64,000 bases of DNA from Pomphorhynchus laevis (lineage: Eukaryota > Acanthocephala > Palaeacanthocephala > Echinorhynchida > Pomphorhynchidae): assembly GCA_012934845.2 (NCBI GenBank), contig WNNJ02002105.1, positions 1 to 64,000 on the forward strand, given 5' to 3'. Of the stretch, positions 1 to 10,400 are shown in pieces (position 1 is the stretch's first letter; each line of letters starts with the position of its first letter). The position numbers and the translations under genes are program-made. A model generated the notes under the pieces. It did not search any database. It was not told the DNA's origin and saw only the letters and a program-made list of their open reading frames with translations.

Positions 1-2100
1 CTGCTGGGTGGTTAGGATCGTCTCGGAGTGATACATTAGACTGATGGAGCTGATGATCGAAGTCCAGTTATTTAGCAGCAAATTTGGATTAAAAATCAAT
101 CGTAGCCAGCTTTGGCTCCTGGACCACAGTTTCAAGCGATTTTTCGCAATAACAATTTATAAAATGACGCATTCCTTCAGGAATCCTGTGAGAAATTCAG
201 TGTCCTCGTAATCAACGGATACGCATTTGTGCCTTATATAAAGAATAACTAGAAGGTCCACACACGCAACAAGCCAGTAAAAACGCTTCTGCACCTGAGC
301 TTCGTATAGCATCGTGAGGAATTGCTGGTGTCTTTATAGTTATCACAAAAGCAGTCGAAACGTACCCTAACCACTTCATCCGACTGACGATGACTGCTGG
401 GTGGTTAGGATCGTCTCGGAGTGATACATTAGACTGATGGAGCTGATGATCGAAGTCCAGTTATTTAGCAGCAAATATGGATTAAAAATCAATCGTAGCC
501 AGCTTTGGCTCCTGGACCACAGTTTCAAGCGATTTTTCGCAATAACAATTTATAAAATGACGCATTCCTTCAGGAATCCTGTGAGAAATTCAGTGCCCTC
601 GTAATCAACGGATACGCATTTGTGCCTTATATAAAGAATAACTAGAAGGTCCACACACGCAACAAGCCAGTAAAAACGCTTCTGCACCTGAGCTTCGTAT
701 AGCATCGTGAGGAATTGCTGGTGTCTTTATAGTTATCACAAAAGCAGTCGAAACGTACCCTAACCACTTCATCCGACTGACGATGACTGCTGGGTGGTTA
801 GGATCGTCTCGGAGTGATACATTAGACTGATGGAGCTGATGATCGAAGTCCAGTTATTTAGCAGCAAATATGGATTAAAAATCAATCGTAGCCAGCTTTG
901 GCTCCTGGACCACAGTTTCAAGCGATTTTTCGCAATAACAATTTATAAAATGACGCATTCCTTCAGGAATCCTGTGAGAAATTCAGTGCCCTCGTAATCA
1001 ACGGATACGCATTTGTGCCTTATATAAAGAATAACTAGAAGGTCCACACACGCAACAAGCCAGTAAAAACGCTTCTGCACCTGAGCTTCGTATAGCATCG
1101 TGAGGAATTGCTGGTGTCTTTATAGTTATCACAAAAGCAGTCGAAACGTACCCTAACCACTTCATCCGACTGACGATGACTGCTGGGTGGTTAGGATCGT
1201 CTCGGAGTGATACATTAGACTGATGGAGCTGATGATCGAAGTCCAGTTATTTAGCAGCAAATTTGGATTAAAAATCAATCGTAGCCAGCTTTGGCTCCTG
1301 GACCACAGTTTCAAGCGATTTTTCGCAATAACAATTTATAAAATGACGCATTCCTTCAGGAATCCTGTGAGAAATTCAGTGCCCTCGTAATCAACGGATA
1401 CGCATTTGTGCCTTATATAAAGAATAACTAGAAGGTCCACACACGCAACAAGCCAGTAAAAACGCTTCTGCACCTGAGCTTCGTATAGCATCGTGAGGAA
1501 TTGCTGGTGTCTTTATAGTTATCACAAAAGCAGTCGAAACGTACCCTAACCACTTCATCCGACTGACGATGACTGCTGGGTGGTTAGGATCGTCTCGGAG
1601 TGATACATTAGACTGATGGAGCTGATGATCGAAGTCCAGTTATTTAGCAGCAAATATGGATTAAAAATCAATCGTAGCCAGCTTTGGCTCCTGGACCACA
1701 GTTTCAAGCGATTTTTCGCAATAACAATTTATAAAATGACGCATTCCTTCAGGAATCCTGTGAGAAATTCAGTGCCCTCGTAATCAACGGATACGCATTT
1801 GTGCCTTATATAAAGAATAACTAGAAGGTCTACACACGCAACAAGCCAGTAAAAACGCTTCTGCACCTGAGTTTCGTATAGCATCGTGAGGAATTGCTGG
1901 TGTCTTTATAGTTATCACAAAAGCAGTCGAAACGTACCCTAACCACTTCATCCGACTGACGATGACTGCTGGGTGGTTAGGATCGTCTCGGAGTGATACA
2001 TTAGACTGATGGAGCTGATGATCGAAGTCCAGTTATTTAGCAGCAAATTTGGATTAAAAATCAATCGTAGCCAGCTTTGGCTCTTGGACCACACAAGCGA
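1..2100 (+). repeat. Satellite, 393-bp monomer, about 5.3 tandem copies
   Basis: The phrase CTGCTGGGTGGTTAGG starts at 1, 394, 787, 1180, 1573 and 1966, an exact 393-bp period. Copies differ by only a few substitutions (for example AAATTTGG versus AAATATGG), so the array is homogenised or young. Each monomer contains CCTAACCAC and GTGGTTAGG as inverted arms around the monomer junction, and an ATTCCTTCAGGAAT palindrome. The last copy breaks off near 2100 and runs into a TA tract. No coding capacity is evident. Confidence 0.97.
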
Positions 2101-2111
2101 ATTTTCGCAAT

Positions 2112-2115
<4 letters not shown>

Positions 2116-2162
<47 letters not shown>
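2116..2162. repeat. (TA)n microsatellite
   Basis: A pure TA run separates the 393-bp satellite from the 443-bp satellite. The open reading frame crossing it on the minus strand is a low-complexity artefact (a Tyr/Ile run). Confidence 0.97.
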
Positions 2163-2164
<2 letters not shown>

Positions 2165-4094
2165 CGTATGAGATCATGAAGATCGATTGAAATCGGGACT
2201 GGTGATCCTTTGATAGATTCTTATTTATGTAATGAATATTTGCTAGGTCACACAAGGTGACTTTCGCATTGAAAACCAGCTACAGAATCCTTCCTTCATG
2301 ATATCCAATTCCATACATCCTGACTACTAACGGCCACATTGCCACAGCCGTTTTCGTTTCGCCCGCTTTTTGCCACATGTTGGTAGCCCCGGGCTCATCA
2401 GAAGGCTGACTACCAACTCTTCGCCTTTTGAAATTTGATTTAGCCGAGATTCGAGCTGTCGCTCTCGGTACTTGGCTTGCACTCTTGACTGCTAGGCTAC
2501 GAATCCAGGATTACCAGATTTCACACAGTGTTTGAAACCTTCCATCATGATATCCAGAAACTGCATTGTCCGAGATGCTTCTCTGGCATGCTTATTATAG
2601 ATTTTATTGTATGAGATCATGAAGATCGATTGAAATCGGGACTGGTGATCCTTTGATGGATTCTTATTTATGTAATGAATAGTTGCTAGGTCACACGAGG
2701 TGACTTTCGCATTGAAAACCAGCTACAGAATCCTTCCTTCATGATATCCAATTCCATACACCCTGACTACTAACGGCCACATTGCCACAGCCGTTTTCGT
2801 TTCGCCCGCTTTTTGCCACATGTTGGTAGCCCCGGGCTCGTCAGAAGGCTGACTACCAACTCTTCGCCTTTTGAAATTTGACTTATCCGAGATTCGAGCT
2901 GTCGCTCTCCGTACTTGGCTTGCGCTCTTGACTGCTAGGCTACGAATCCAGGATTACCAGATTTCACACAGTATATGAAACCTTCCATCATGATATCCAG
3001 AAACTGCATTGTCCGAGATGCTTCTCTGGCATGCTTTTTATAGATTTTATCGTATGAGATCATGAAGATTGATTGAAATCGGGACTGGTGTTCCTTTGAT
3101 GGATTCTTTTTTATGTAATGTATAGTTGCTAGGTCACACGAGGTGACTTTCGCATTGAAAACCAGCTACAGAATCCTTCCTTCATGATATCCAATTCCAT
3201 ACACCCTGACTACTAACGGCCACATTGCCACAGCCGTTTTCGTTTCGCCCGCTTTTTGCTAAATGTTGGTAGGCCCGGGCTCATCAGAAGGCTGACTACC
3301 AACTCTTCGCCTTTTGAAATTTGACTTATCCGAGATTCGAGCTGTCGCTCTCCGTACTTGGCTTGCGCTCTTGACTGCTAGGCTACGAATCCAGGATTAC
3401 CAGATTTCACACAGTATATGAAACCTTCCATCATGATATCCAGAAACTGCATTGTCCGAGATGCTTCTCTGGCATGCTTTTTATAGATTTTATCGTATGA
3501 GATCATGAAGATCGATTGAAATCGGGACTGGTGATTCTTTGATGGATTCTTATTTATGTAATGAATAGTTGCTAGGTCACACGAGGTGACTTTCGCATTG
3601 AAAACCAGCTACAGAATCCTTCCTTCATGATATCCAATTCCATACATTCTGACTACTAACGGCCACATTGCCACAGCCGTTTTTCGTTTCGCCCGCTTTT
3701 TGCCACATTTTGGTAGCCCCAGGCTCATCAGAAGGCTGACTACCAACTCAGTGCCTTTTGAAATTTGATTTATCCGAGATTCGAGCTGTCGCTCTCCGTA
3801 CTTGGCTTGCGCTCTTGACTGCTAGGCTACGAATCCAGGATTACCAGATTTCACACAGTATATGAAACCTTCCATCATGATATCCAGAAACTGCATTGTC
3901 CGAGATGCTTCTCTGGCATGCTTATTATAGATTTTATCGTATGAGATCATGAAGATCGATTGAAATCGGGACTGGTGATCCTTTGATGGATTCTTATTTA
4001 TGTAATGAATAGTTGCTAGGTCACACGAGGTGACTTTCGCATTGAAAACCAGCTACAGAATCCTTCCTTCATGATATCCAATTCCATACACCCT
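2163..4094 (+). repeat. Satellite, 443-bp monomer, about 4.4 tandem copies
   Basis: The phrase ATGAGATCATGAAGATCG occurs at 2168, 2611, 3054, 3497 and 3941, a period of 443-444 bp. Copies are nearly identical. Each monomer holds inverted arms TTGGTAG and CTACCAA that could form a hairpin. No protein or RNA gene is recognised. The array ends abruptly at about 4094, where a short AT-rich linker leads to an inverted piece of the 393-bp satellite. Confidence 0.96.
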
Positions 4095-4135
4095 ATCCAA
4101 ATATGGTGTATGGAATTGAATCCAAATTTGGATTC

Positions 4136-4302
4136 AAATTTTTAATCCAAATTTGCTGCTAAATAACTGGACTTCGATCATCAGCTCCGTCAGTCTAATG
4201 TATCACTCCGAGACGCCCCAAACCACCCAGCAGTCATCGTCAGTCGGATGAAGTGGTTAGGGTGCGTTTCGACTGCTTTTGTGATAACTATAAAGACACC
4301 AG
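4136..4302 (-). repeat. Inverted fragment of the 393-bp satellite
   Basis: From the reverse complement of GGATTAAAAAT through GGTGTCTTTATAGTTATCAC, this stretch matches a contiguous 167-bp part of the 393-bp monomer on the opposite strand, with a few substitutions. With the direct array at 1-2100 it brackets the 443-bp array in inverted orientation. Confidence 0.9.
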
Positions 4303-4303
4303 A

Positions 4304-4337
4304 TTGATTGATAGAGTTGCCTGGGACTAGCATGTGC

Positions 4338-4391
<54 letters not shown>

Positions 4392-4433
4392 TTTGAAGAA
4401 ATACCAGTATTCCTGGTATTTCTTTAAACTAAT
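4304..4433. repeat. 37-bp direct-repeat copy, (AT)n tract and hairpin
   Basis: Bases 4304-4340 (TTGATTGATAG to ATGTGCGGT) recur exactly at 5261-5297. The first copy is followed by an AT dinucleotide run (4341-4388). A stem-loop then spans 4387-4433, with 21-nt arms beginning ATTAGTTTGAAG, one mismatch and a 5-nt loop. The two 37-bp copies flank the GC-richer retroelement remnant at 4500-5260. Confidence 0.85.
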
Positions 4434-4506
4434 ATCAATCTGCATCCAATATGGATCCCAGACGACGGTATTCAAACGAAACATATATATAAGCTGGATC
4501 AGATAG

Positions 4507-4870
4507 CTACTTACTTTTGCGCAGCCTGCTGTTCTTTTTTAGCATGCCGGTCAGGCGTACGATGAAGGCTTTTGTTGATGGGCCGTATGCATCGAATGTT
4601 TCGACTGTAACCGGCTGAAATTCGTATATTCGCTGGTCGATGCATGCATACTTTTGTTGTTTCCGTGTTTTGGCGAGTCCGGCCACCTTTCCGGCACCAG
4701 CAGTAACATGCGTAGCGTGGCTAGCGGCTATAGTATATGGACATGTGAAGTCACACACTAGATGGAGGCCGCCTTCCATGGCACTATCATAGCGCGCAAT
4801 GCCACTCGTCTCTAAGCGGCATGGTATTTCAGCGCTACAGAGCGCTTGTTGCAGTAGCTTATTTATCTTT
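4507..4870 (-). pseudogene. Retroelement C-terminal domain remnant (DFTCP...SH...VETF type)
   Basis: The minus strand reads as a recognisable C-terminal domain of invertebrate reverse-transcriptase polyproteins. It has LETSGIARYD, then LVCDFTCPYT and ASH, then KQQKYACI and FQPVTVETFDAYGP, ending in a K/R-rich tail with a stop at 4507. From memory, the family pattern is E-x-G-x-x-R-x-D, D-x-T-x-P, F-x-P-V-x-x-E-T, which resembles a PD-(D/E)XK nuclease core; that assignment is inference. No reverse transcriptase is preserved upstream. GC content is clearly higher than the surrounding DNA. The 4870-5260 stretch may be part of the same relic but I recognise nothing in it. Confidence 0.5.
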
Positions 4871-5536
4871 GCATGTTGAGAATCTCGCGCTTTGCTTTAT
4901 TTACAGTCAAGTGTATGGTGGCCGAACACATCTCACTTGTCGCCACACACAGGTGTAGATACCGCTAACAAGCGGGATCTGTCACTCGTTGTCCCCCAAT
5001 TCTGTAGAAGATATTGAAACTTAGCGACCTGTCGTGGCTCGGTTCATCGTTTTTGAGTGTTTAGGTCTGACGTAACCGGAGACAACGGACATGACGACTA
5101 TTGCTCGACTGCGATTGCGGAAAGTGGATCTGCCTTACCGTACGCATTAAGACTGCATCTTCCTAGCGGCCGACCCGTCAGATCATTTTGTCTGGGCAGA
5201 GATGAGCAGAATGCTGGAATAGCCGTTTTGCTAGCAAGGGATATTCCGATCCCACCGAGGTTGATTGATAGAGTTGCCTGGGACTAGCATGTGCGGTTTA
5301 TTTTTACTACAGGATACTCAACAGTATAGAATGTAACACATCATCGTGATCATTTAATCGAGTGCTCAGAAAACAAGGGCAGTGTCGGAGTAGGTACGAC
5401 ATCTTAGGAAGGCTTAGGCATCGACAAGAAAGACGGTCTCGTGCTAAGCGTAACTCTTCTGTTTCTGAGTTTGATACGCCATCCAACGAAGCCACGATTC
5501 AAATGGTGGGCACTCCTGGCAAATATGCTTCCCTAG

Positions 5537-5580
5537 GCTCCACGACTACAACATCCGGTAGGATGCTGTAGTCGTGGAGC
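5537..5580. repeat. Stem-loop, 19-nt arms
   Basis: GCTCCACGACTACAACATC (5537-5555) and its complement at 5562-5580 pair with one mismatch around a 6-nt loop. No terminal-repeat partner elsewhere in the window identifies it as a transposon end. Confidence 0.9.
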
Positions 5581-5587
5581 ATTTGTT

Positions 5588-5839
5588 TTAAGAAAATCTT
5601 ATTATTATAAGCATCACTTTGAGCAGCATTAAGGTACATGTAATGAACCTAATCGTTGGTTTTTTAATCGTTGTTGATATATCGTTATCCTCCAAATTTG
5701 TTGTACAATTAAGAAAATGTACAGTTTTCTCGTACTTATGTGTAACATTAAGTGGTTCGTAGGTGTTCAAGTCTTCAATAAAGGTATTTAGGCTATCTTT
5801 AACTATTTGGCATAAAGATGTAATGTGTGTATCGGACAT
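5588..5839 (-). CDS. Unrecognised possible exon (83 codons)
   Basis: A minus-strand frame begins with an ATG at 5837-5839, reads MSDTHITSLCQIVKDSLN and runs to a stop at 5588. It has varied composition in an AT-rich area: an acidic/polar first 60 residues (FIEDLNTYEPLNVTHKYEKT), then a hydrophobic end. I recognise no domain and see no clear partner exon. It lies upstream of, and is divergent from, the GRP94 gene. It could equally be chance or a decayed element. Confidence 0.2.
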   Translation of the reverse strand: MSDTHITSLCQIVKDSLNTFIEDLNTYEPLNVTHKYEKTVHFLNCTTNLEDNDISTTIKKPTIRFITCTLMLLKVMLIIIRFS

Positions 5840-6052
5840 GGACGAATGTTTTTTATAGATATTTTTATAAATGTATCTTCATAATAAATATGAATATATT
5901 ACCGTATGTTGGTGCACACGGAGTACCTATTTCTGTTCTAGCGATTTGCAGCTATTTCGTTTCATCAAATTCGAATATATTATTATATAGTACCATAGAA
6001 AGTGATTGTAACATAAACGGAGATGTTAATTGAACAAATGCGTGTGCTTTTC

Positions 6053-6360
6053 CAAATATAGCAGTTACTCCTGATGATCTATAATCCTTATTCTGATACA
6101 ACGTCTGTTATTTATTAGTCAATTTATAATGAGCTTTACCAAATATAGCATTAACTTCTGATGACCTCTAATCCTTATTTTGATATATCGTCTGCTATTT
6201 ATTAGTCTATTTATAAAAATTAATTTTAAATTTTAATTACAATAATATATTTTAACTTAATATAAATTATATAAAATCTTAAATAACAATTATTTATTAT
6301 TTAATGATTTATTATTTAAATTTTATTCAAAATTACGAACGTGGACTCAGTTTGCTAATA
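6053..6360 (+). mobile_element. Penelope-like element 3' UTR fragments
   Basis: Two successive copies (about 6053-6125 and 6127-6360) of the sequence found at the 3' ends of the Penelope copies here: CTCCTGATGA..CTAATCCTTATTCTGATA, CAACGTCTGTTATTTATTAG, then AT-rich DNA ending near a degenerate GACTCAGTTTGCTAATATGA. No coding part remains. The flanks from 5600 to 6650 are otherwise AT-rich with nothing recognised. Confidence 0.65.
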
Positions 6361-6934
6361 TGATATAAGGAATTTATTGACCTAATGTAGACCTAAAATC
6401 TTTAATATTTATTATTTAATTTTTGAAATTTTACCTTATTTATTTCATTTTATTTGTGTAAAATTGATATTTTGAAAGTCATTGATAGACATTTGCTAAG
6501 ACAATAAGCAGAGATTGTAAATTTGTCAAGCTTTCTGATTTTGATTTTTTTCAATAAAAATGTTAAAGTTTGTTAATATTTGATTTTAATTTAAAAATTT
6601 AAATTAAATAAAAAATTCGTTTATAATTTGTAGTTTCGTCGAAGTAATGATGTATAGTATAATGTATAGTATAGTAATGACGTTATGTTGACATTTTGTA
6701 AATGTCGCAAGCGAAAATACGCATTTTGTCTCTAAGTTCTTGTCGTTATTTTTAAATTTTTCGTGGATATATTCTGTATGTCAGTTAGAAATGAATGTTT
6801 CTATTTTTTAAACGGTTCAGTGTGCAGTCTATAGAAAATACACATTGTTTACCATAGATTAGATGGTGTATAAAGGTCGACATGTCCTTAAAATAGTCTT
6901 CCTAAAACTTAGATGTGTGAATTGAGAAGATGCG

Positions 6935-7034
6935 ACGTGAAAGAACACACTGTGCTTATTTGACGCAAACTTAGACAAACAAGTTTTAGTTTCAAAATGT
7001 TGTCATTTTTATTGTCCAATAGGATTTAGCCATG
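6935..7034 (+). promoter_or_regulatory. Candidate ER-stress elements upstream of GRP94
   Basis: CCAAT at 7016-7020, nine bases, then CCATG at 7030-7034: a one-mismatch fit to the ER stress response element CCAAT-N9-CCACG known from vertebrate GRP promoters. An ACGTG core (bound by XBP1/ATF6-type factors) lies at 6935-6939. They are about 450-550 bp before the GRP94 start codon. The match is visible in the sequence; function is inference. Confidence 0.4.
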
Positions 7035-7484
7035 TGCAATAAGATCGACAATTTGCTGACGATGGGCGAACAAAAGCCGTGCGCTATTACATATCTTTTT
7101 ATCTACAATACATACATATAAATAGTTTTACCTAACAACTCAGCGTCTACAACTTTTCCTACTACACAACGAAGATCTTATGCTTGAAATGTAGGTCGCT
7201 GTTCAAAGTTGTTAGGCTCTACTGCGTTTGCTTTCGTTATCGAATTATAACGCCGAATTCAATTGATAGAACACTGCGATTCATTTTAAACTATTAGCTT
7301 GATTGCCACTTAGAATACTCGTGCACTCTGCTTATCAGATGAATGAAATCTGTGCATAATGTCGACTGCATTATATAACCGTCATCACTATTTTAAATCT
7401 AATTTTAGATTATTTATTAGCAACGCTTTTTAAAAGATATTGTTTTGCTTATAATTTGTCTTTTCAGAATTTGGAGTGGCAATA

Positions 7485-10400
7485 ATGAGTATAAAGTTAG
7501 CTGCAATCATAGGTAATGTGCTTGGAATATTTTTTTAGTTATCCGAATACATCTTTTGTCTTTTAGCATTGTCCATTTTACGTATTATACAAACGCAGTC
7601 CGTTGATGAAAGCGTCCCGCTTACAGATGAAAAGACTGTTCCCAAAATTAAAGAAAATGAACAAAACGAGTAGGTATCGTTTTTCGTTATATATGGGTAG
7701 ATGGATTTTTTTACAATAAGGACAGTTAGCGAAACACTAAGTTGGACGGGTTAAGTTGGACGGGTTAAGTTGGACGGGTTAAGTTGGACGGGTTAAGTTG
7801 GACGGGTTAAGTTGGACGGGTTAAGTTGGACGGGTTAAGTTGGACGGGTTAAGTTGGACGGGTTAAGTTGGACGGGTTAAGTTGGACGGGTTAAGTTGGA
7901 CGGGTTAAGTTGGACGGGTTAAGTTGGACGGGTTAAGTTGGACGGGTTAAGTTGGACGGGTTAAGTTGGACGGGTTAAGTTGGACGGGTTAAGTTGGACG
8001 GGTTAAGTTGGACGGGTTAAGTTGGACGGGTTAAGTTGGACGGGTTAAGTTGGACGGGTTAAGTTGGACGGGTTAAGTTGGACGGGTTAAGTTGGTTGTG
8101 TGGATAGTAGAGTTTGACTTGTAATTGACGATGTGGTAAAAAGGTTTACGGTTACGATTGACGACAACGATTAAGTTATATTTAATTTGTAGTATAACAA
8201 TTTATAAATCAAATATCTAATTTTTTAACTTTCTTTTATAATGCCAATGCTAATAATGTTAACGTGTGCTTGAGCGATTTACGTTGATTTATATTGATTC
8301 CATCTCAGCTTTCGATAAATTATTTTTCAAAATGCTGTTTGTTGTTAATAATGGTGTATTTTATTGGTTAATAATGGTATATTTTAGCGACTTCAAGATT
8401 CGCAGCTCGTTGCTTGATGGTTTGAGTGATGATGAACTAAGTAAGATATCTAATTCAACGAAATCTCAAGTGTTTCACACTGAACAAGATCGACTTATGA
8501 AGCTTATTATCAATTCACTTTATAAAAATAAGGAAATATTTTTGCGGGAGTTGATATCTAATGGCTGTGACGCCATTGATAAAACCCGCAGAGAATCCTT
8601 AACGAATTCTAACATAAAGGATGCCTCAGATTCTTCCTTATTTATCCGTATAAAGGTTAGTTTACTAAATACTCAGTTTTATGTACGTGTTAATTCTTGA
8701 TATTATTTTTAAATCTTTATAACATTTGACTTAATTCTAAAATATTAATATTTCGCAACACAAAGTTAGGTTTTAAGTTAAATTATTATTTAAATAATAT
8801 TTTAAATAATAATATTTTATTATTTTTGCATGAATGCATGAATACAAAATTAAAACTATGGATCATAAAATTTTTAGAATTTTATAAACTATAAAAAAAT
8901 ATTTTAAGTAATAAGATTAATAATAAATATATTAGTGAAATAATATTTTAAATAATAATATTTTATTGTAAAAATAATAAATTACTTAAAATCCAGTTTT
9001 ACTTGATTTTAAAAATTTAATAATTAAATAATAAAAATAAAAAATTAAATAATTAATAATTATATATAATAATTAAATGTTGTATAAGATTTTATATAAT
9101 TTATATCGAGTTAAAATAAAAAATTGAAATTCAACTAAAAGTCAATTTTTATAAATTGATTAATAAATAAAAATATAAATATATATAAATAATAAATAAT
9201 TTTACAAGATTTAATACAATTTATATTTATAACAAGTCAAAAATTAAAATTAAAATAAAGATCAATTCTTATGAATTGATTATATACGTTGTATTCGAAT
9301 AAGAATCGAGGTCATCATGAGGAACTGCTATGATGTCAGGTTTCGGCCCCTATTTATCGAGTCAACATAGCATTAGTCGAGGAGTAGCTTGACCCATGGT
9401 CAAGCTATAATACTGATAATCGAGCTTTCGACGCATGCTTTCGACCCAACATAATTTTTTAATATTTTAAAAAAATACAAAAAGTTCATTTCTGAGGACC
9501 TTTTCTAATATTCCAACAATTAATCAAAAACAATTAATTAAATTGAATATTTGTTTTTAGTTAAATAATTAAAAGCAAATGACGAATTTTATCAATAAAA
9601 TTTGCCAATAATCACATTGTATTTTATTCACTATTACAGTGTTGTAATTAATTATTAATTAAGATAATTATAAGTTATCATTTTAGCTTTTATTATAAAA
9701 ATAATAATATTTATTAATTAATATTCATTATTAATTTATTAATTAATAATTATTTATTTTTTTTGCTTCATTCTTAATTATTATTAATTTCTGCCTAATT
9801 ACATTTACAAGGTTACCCGCTAATAAGTCCCATAAAAACATTATGTTTGAAACCATTTTGATTTTGGTTGTTTCTGGTAGATCGTGTTAACGGAATGCAC
9901 ACCGACGAAACCCTTGCCAATGCAAATCCGATTCTACATCGAAGGGAATTAATGCATTCATTATAATGAAGGGACGATCAGGAAGCTCTGAGCTGATCCG
10001 TATTAACACTTTCGACGCAGAAAGCCCAATGCCTTTATTCGCAGCAAAAATCATTGACACAAAGTGAGCTCTCTCAATACGCACAACCCTTTCACCATAT
10101 TTAGCTCGTTTTCGTTGTTCATGATACATGAATTTGGATGAGACAGGACCAGCTGAATAGGATGGAGCAAGATTATTAAACACATTAATGTCCAGTTAAG
10201 ACCGCTCCGTACCATCACCAACCAATCCATTACACGAAATGTCTGAACGCGCATTAGCATCAGTAAGAGTCGTAGTAGCGTCGAAAGTTACAAACTCGGG
10301 TATTGCCTGAAGAGTTGGATCAATGCATACACAGTTTGTAAAGCACGATAGCTCGTTAGCAATCAAATCTCGAACTATATTGTGGCGGATTGTCGGCAAC

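Noticed and set aside
790-860. CTGATGA in the 393-bp monomer as a hammerhead ribozyme core
   Set aside because: No GAAA core box at the right distance and no pairing stems; the Penelope 5' regions also lack a recognisable hammerhead core.
2061-2255. Minus-strand frame through the TA tract
   Set aside because: Tyr/Ile repeats come from the dinucleotide run; the same holds for 4257-4484.
1-4094. Tandem arrays considered as CRISPR or as coding repeats
   Set aside because: Units are 393 and 443 bp with no unique spacers, the genome is eukaryotic, and frames are not maintained across units.
7670-7680. TAG at the end of GRP94 exon 2 read as a premature stop
   Set aside because: Using the donor GA|GTAGGT puts the TAG in the intron and restores the conserved frame; the total coding length is then divisible by three.
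7741-8094. Interstitial telomere
   Set aside because: The unit is 14 bp and only contains a GGGTTA word; no arthropod (TTAGG) or vertebrate (TTAGGG) arrays are present.
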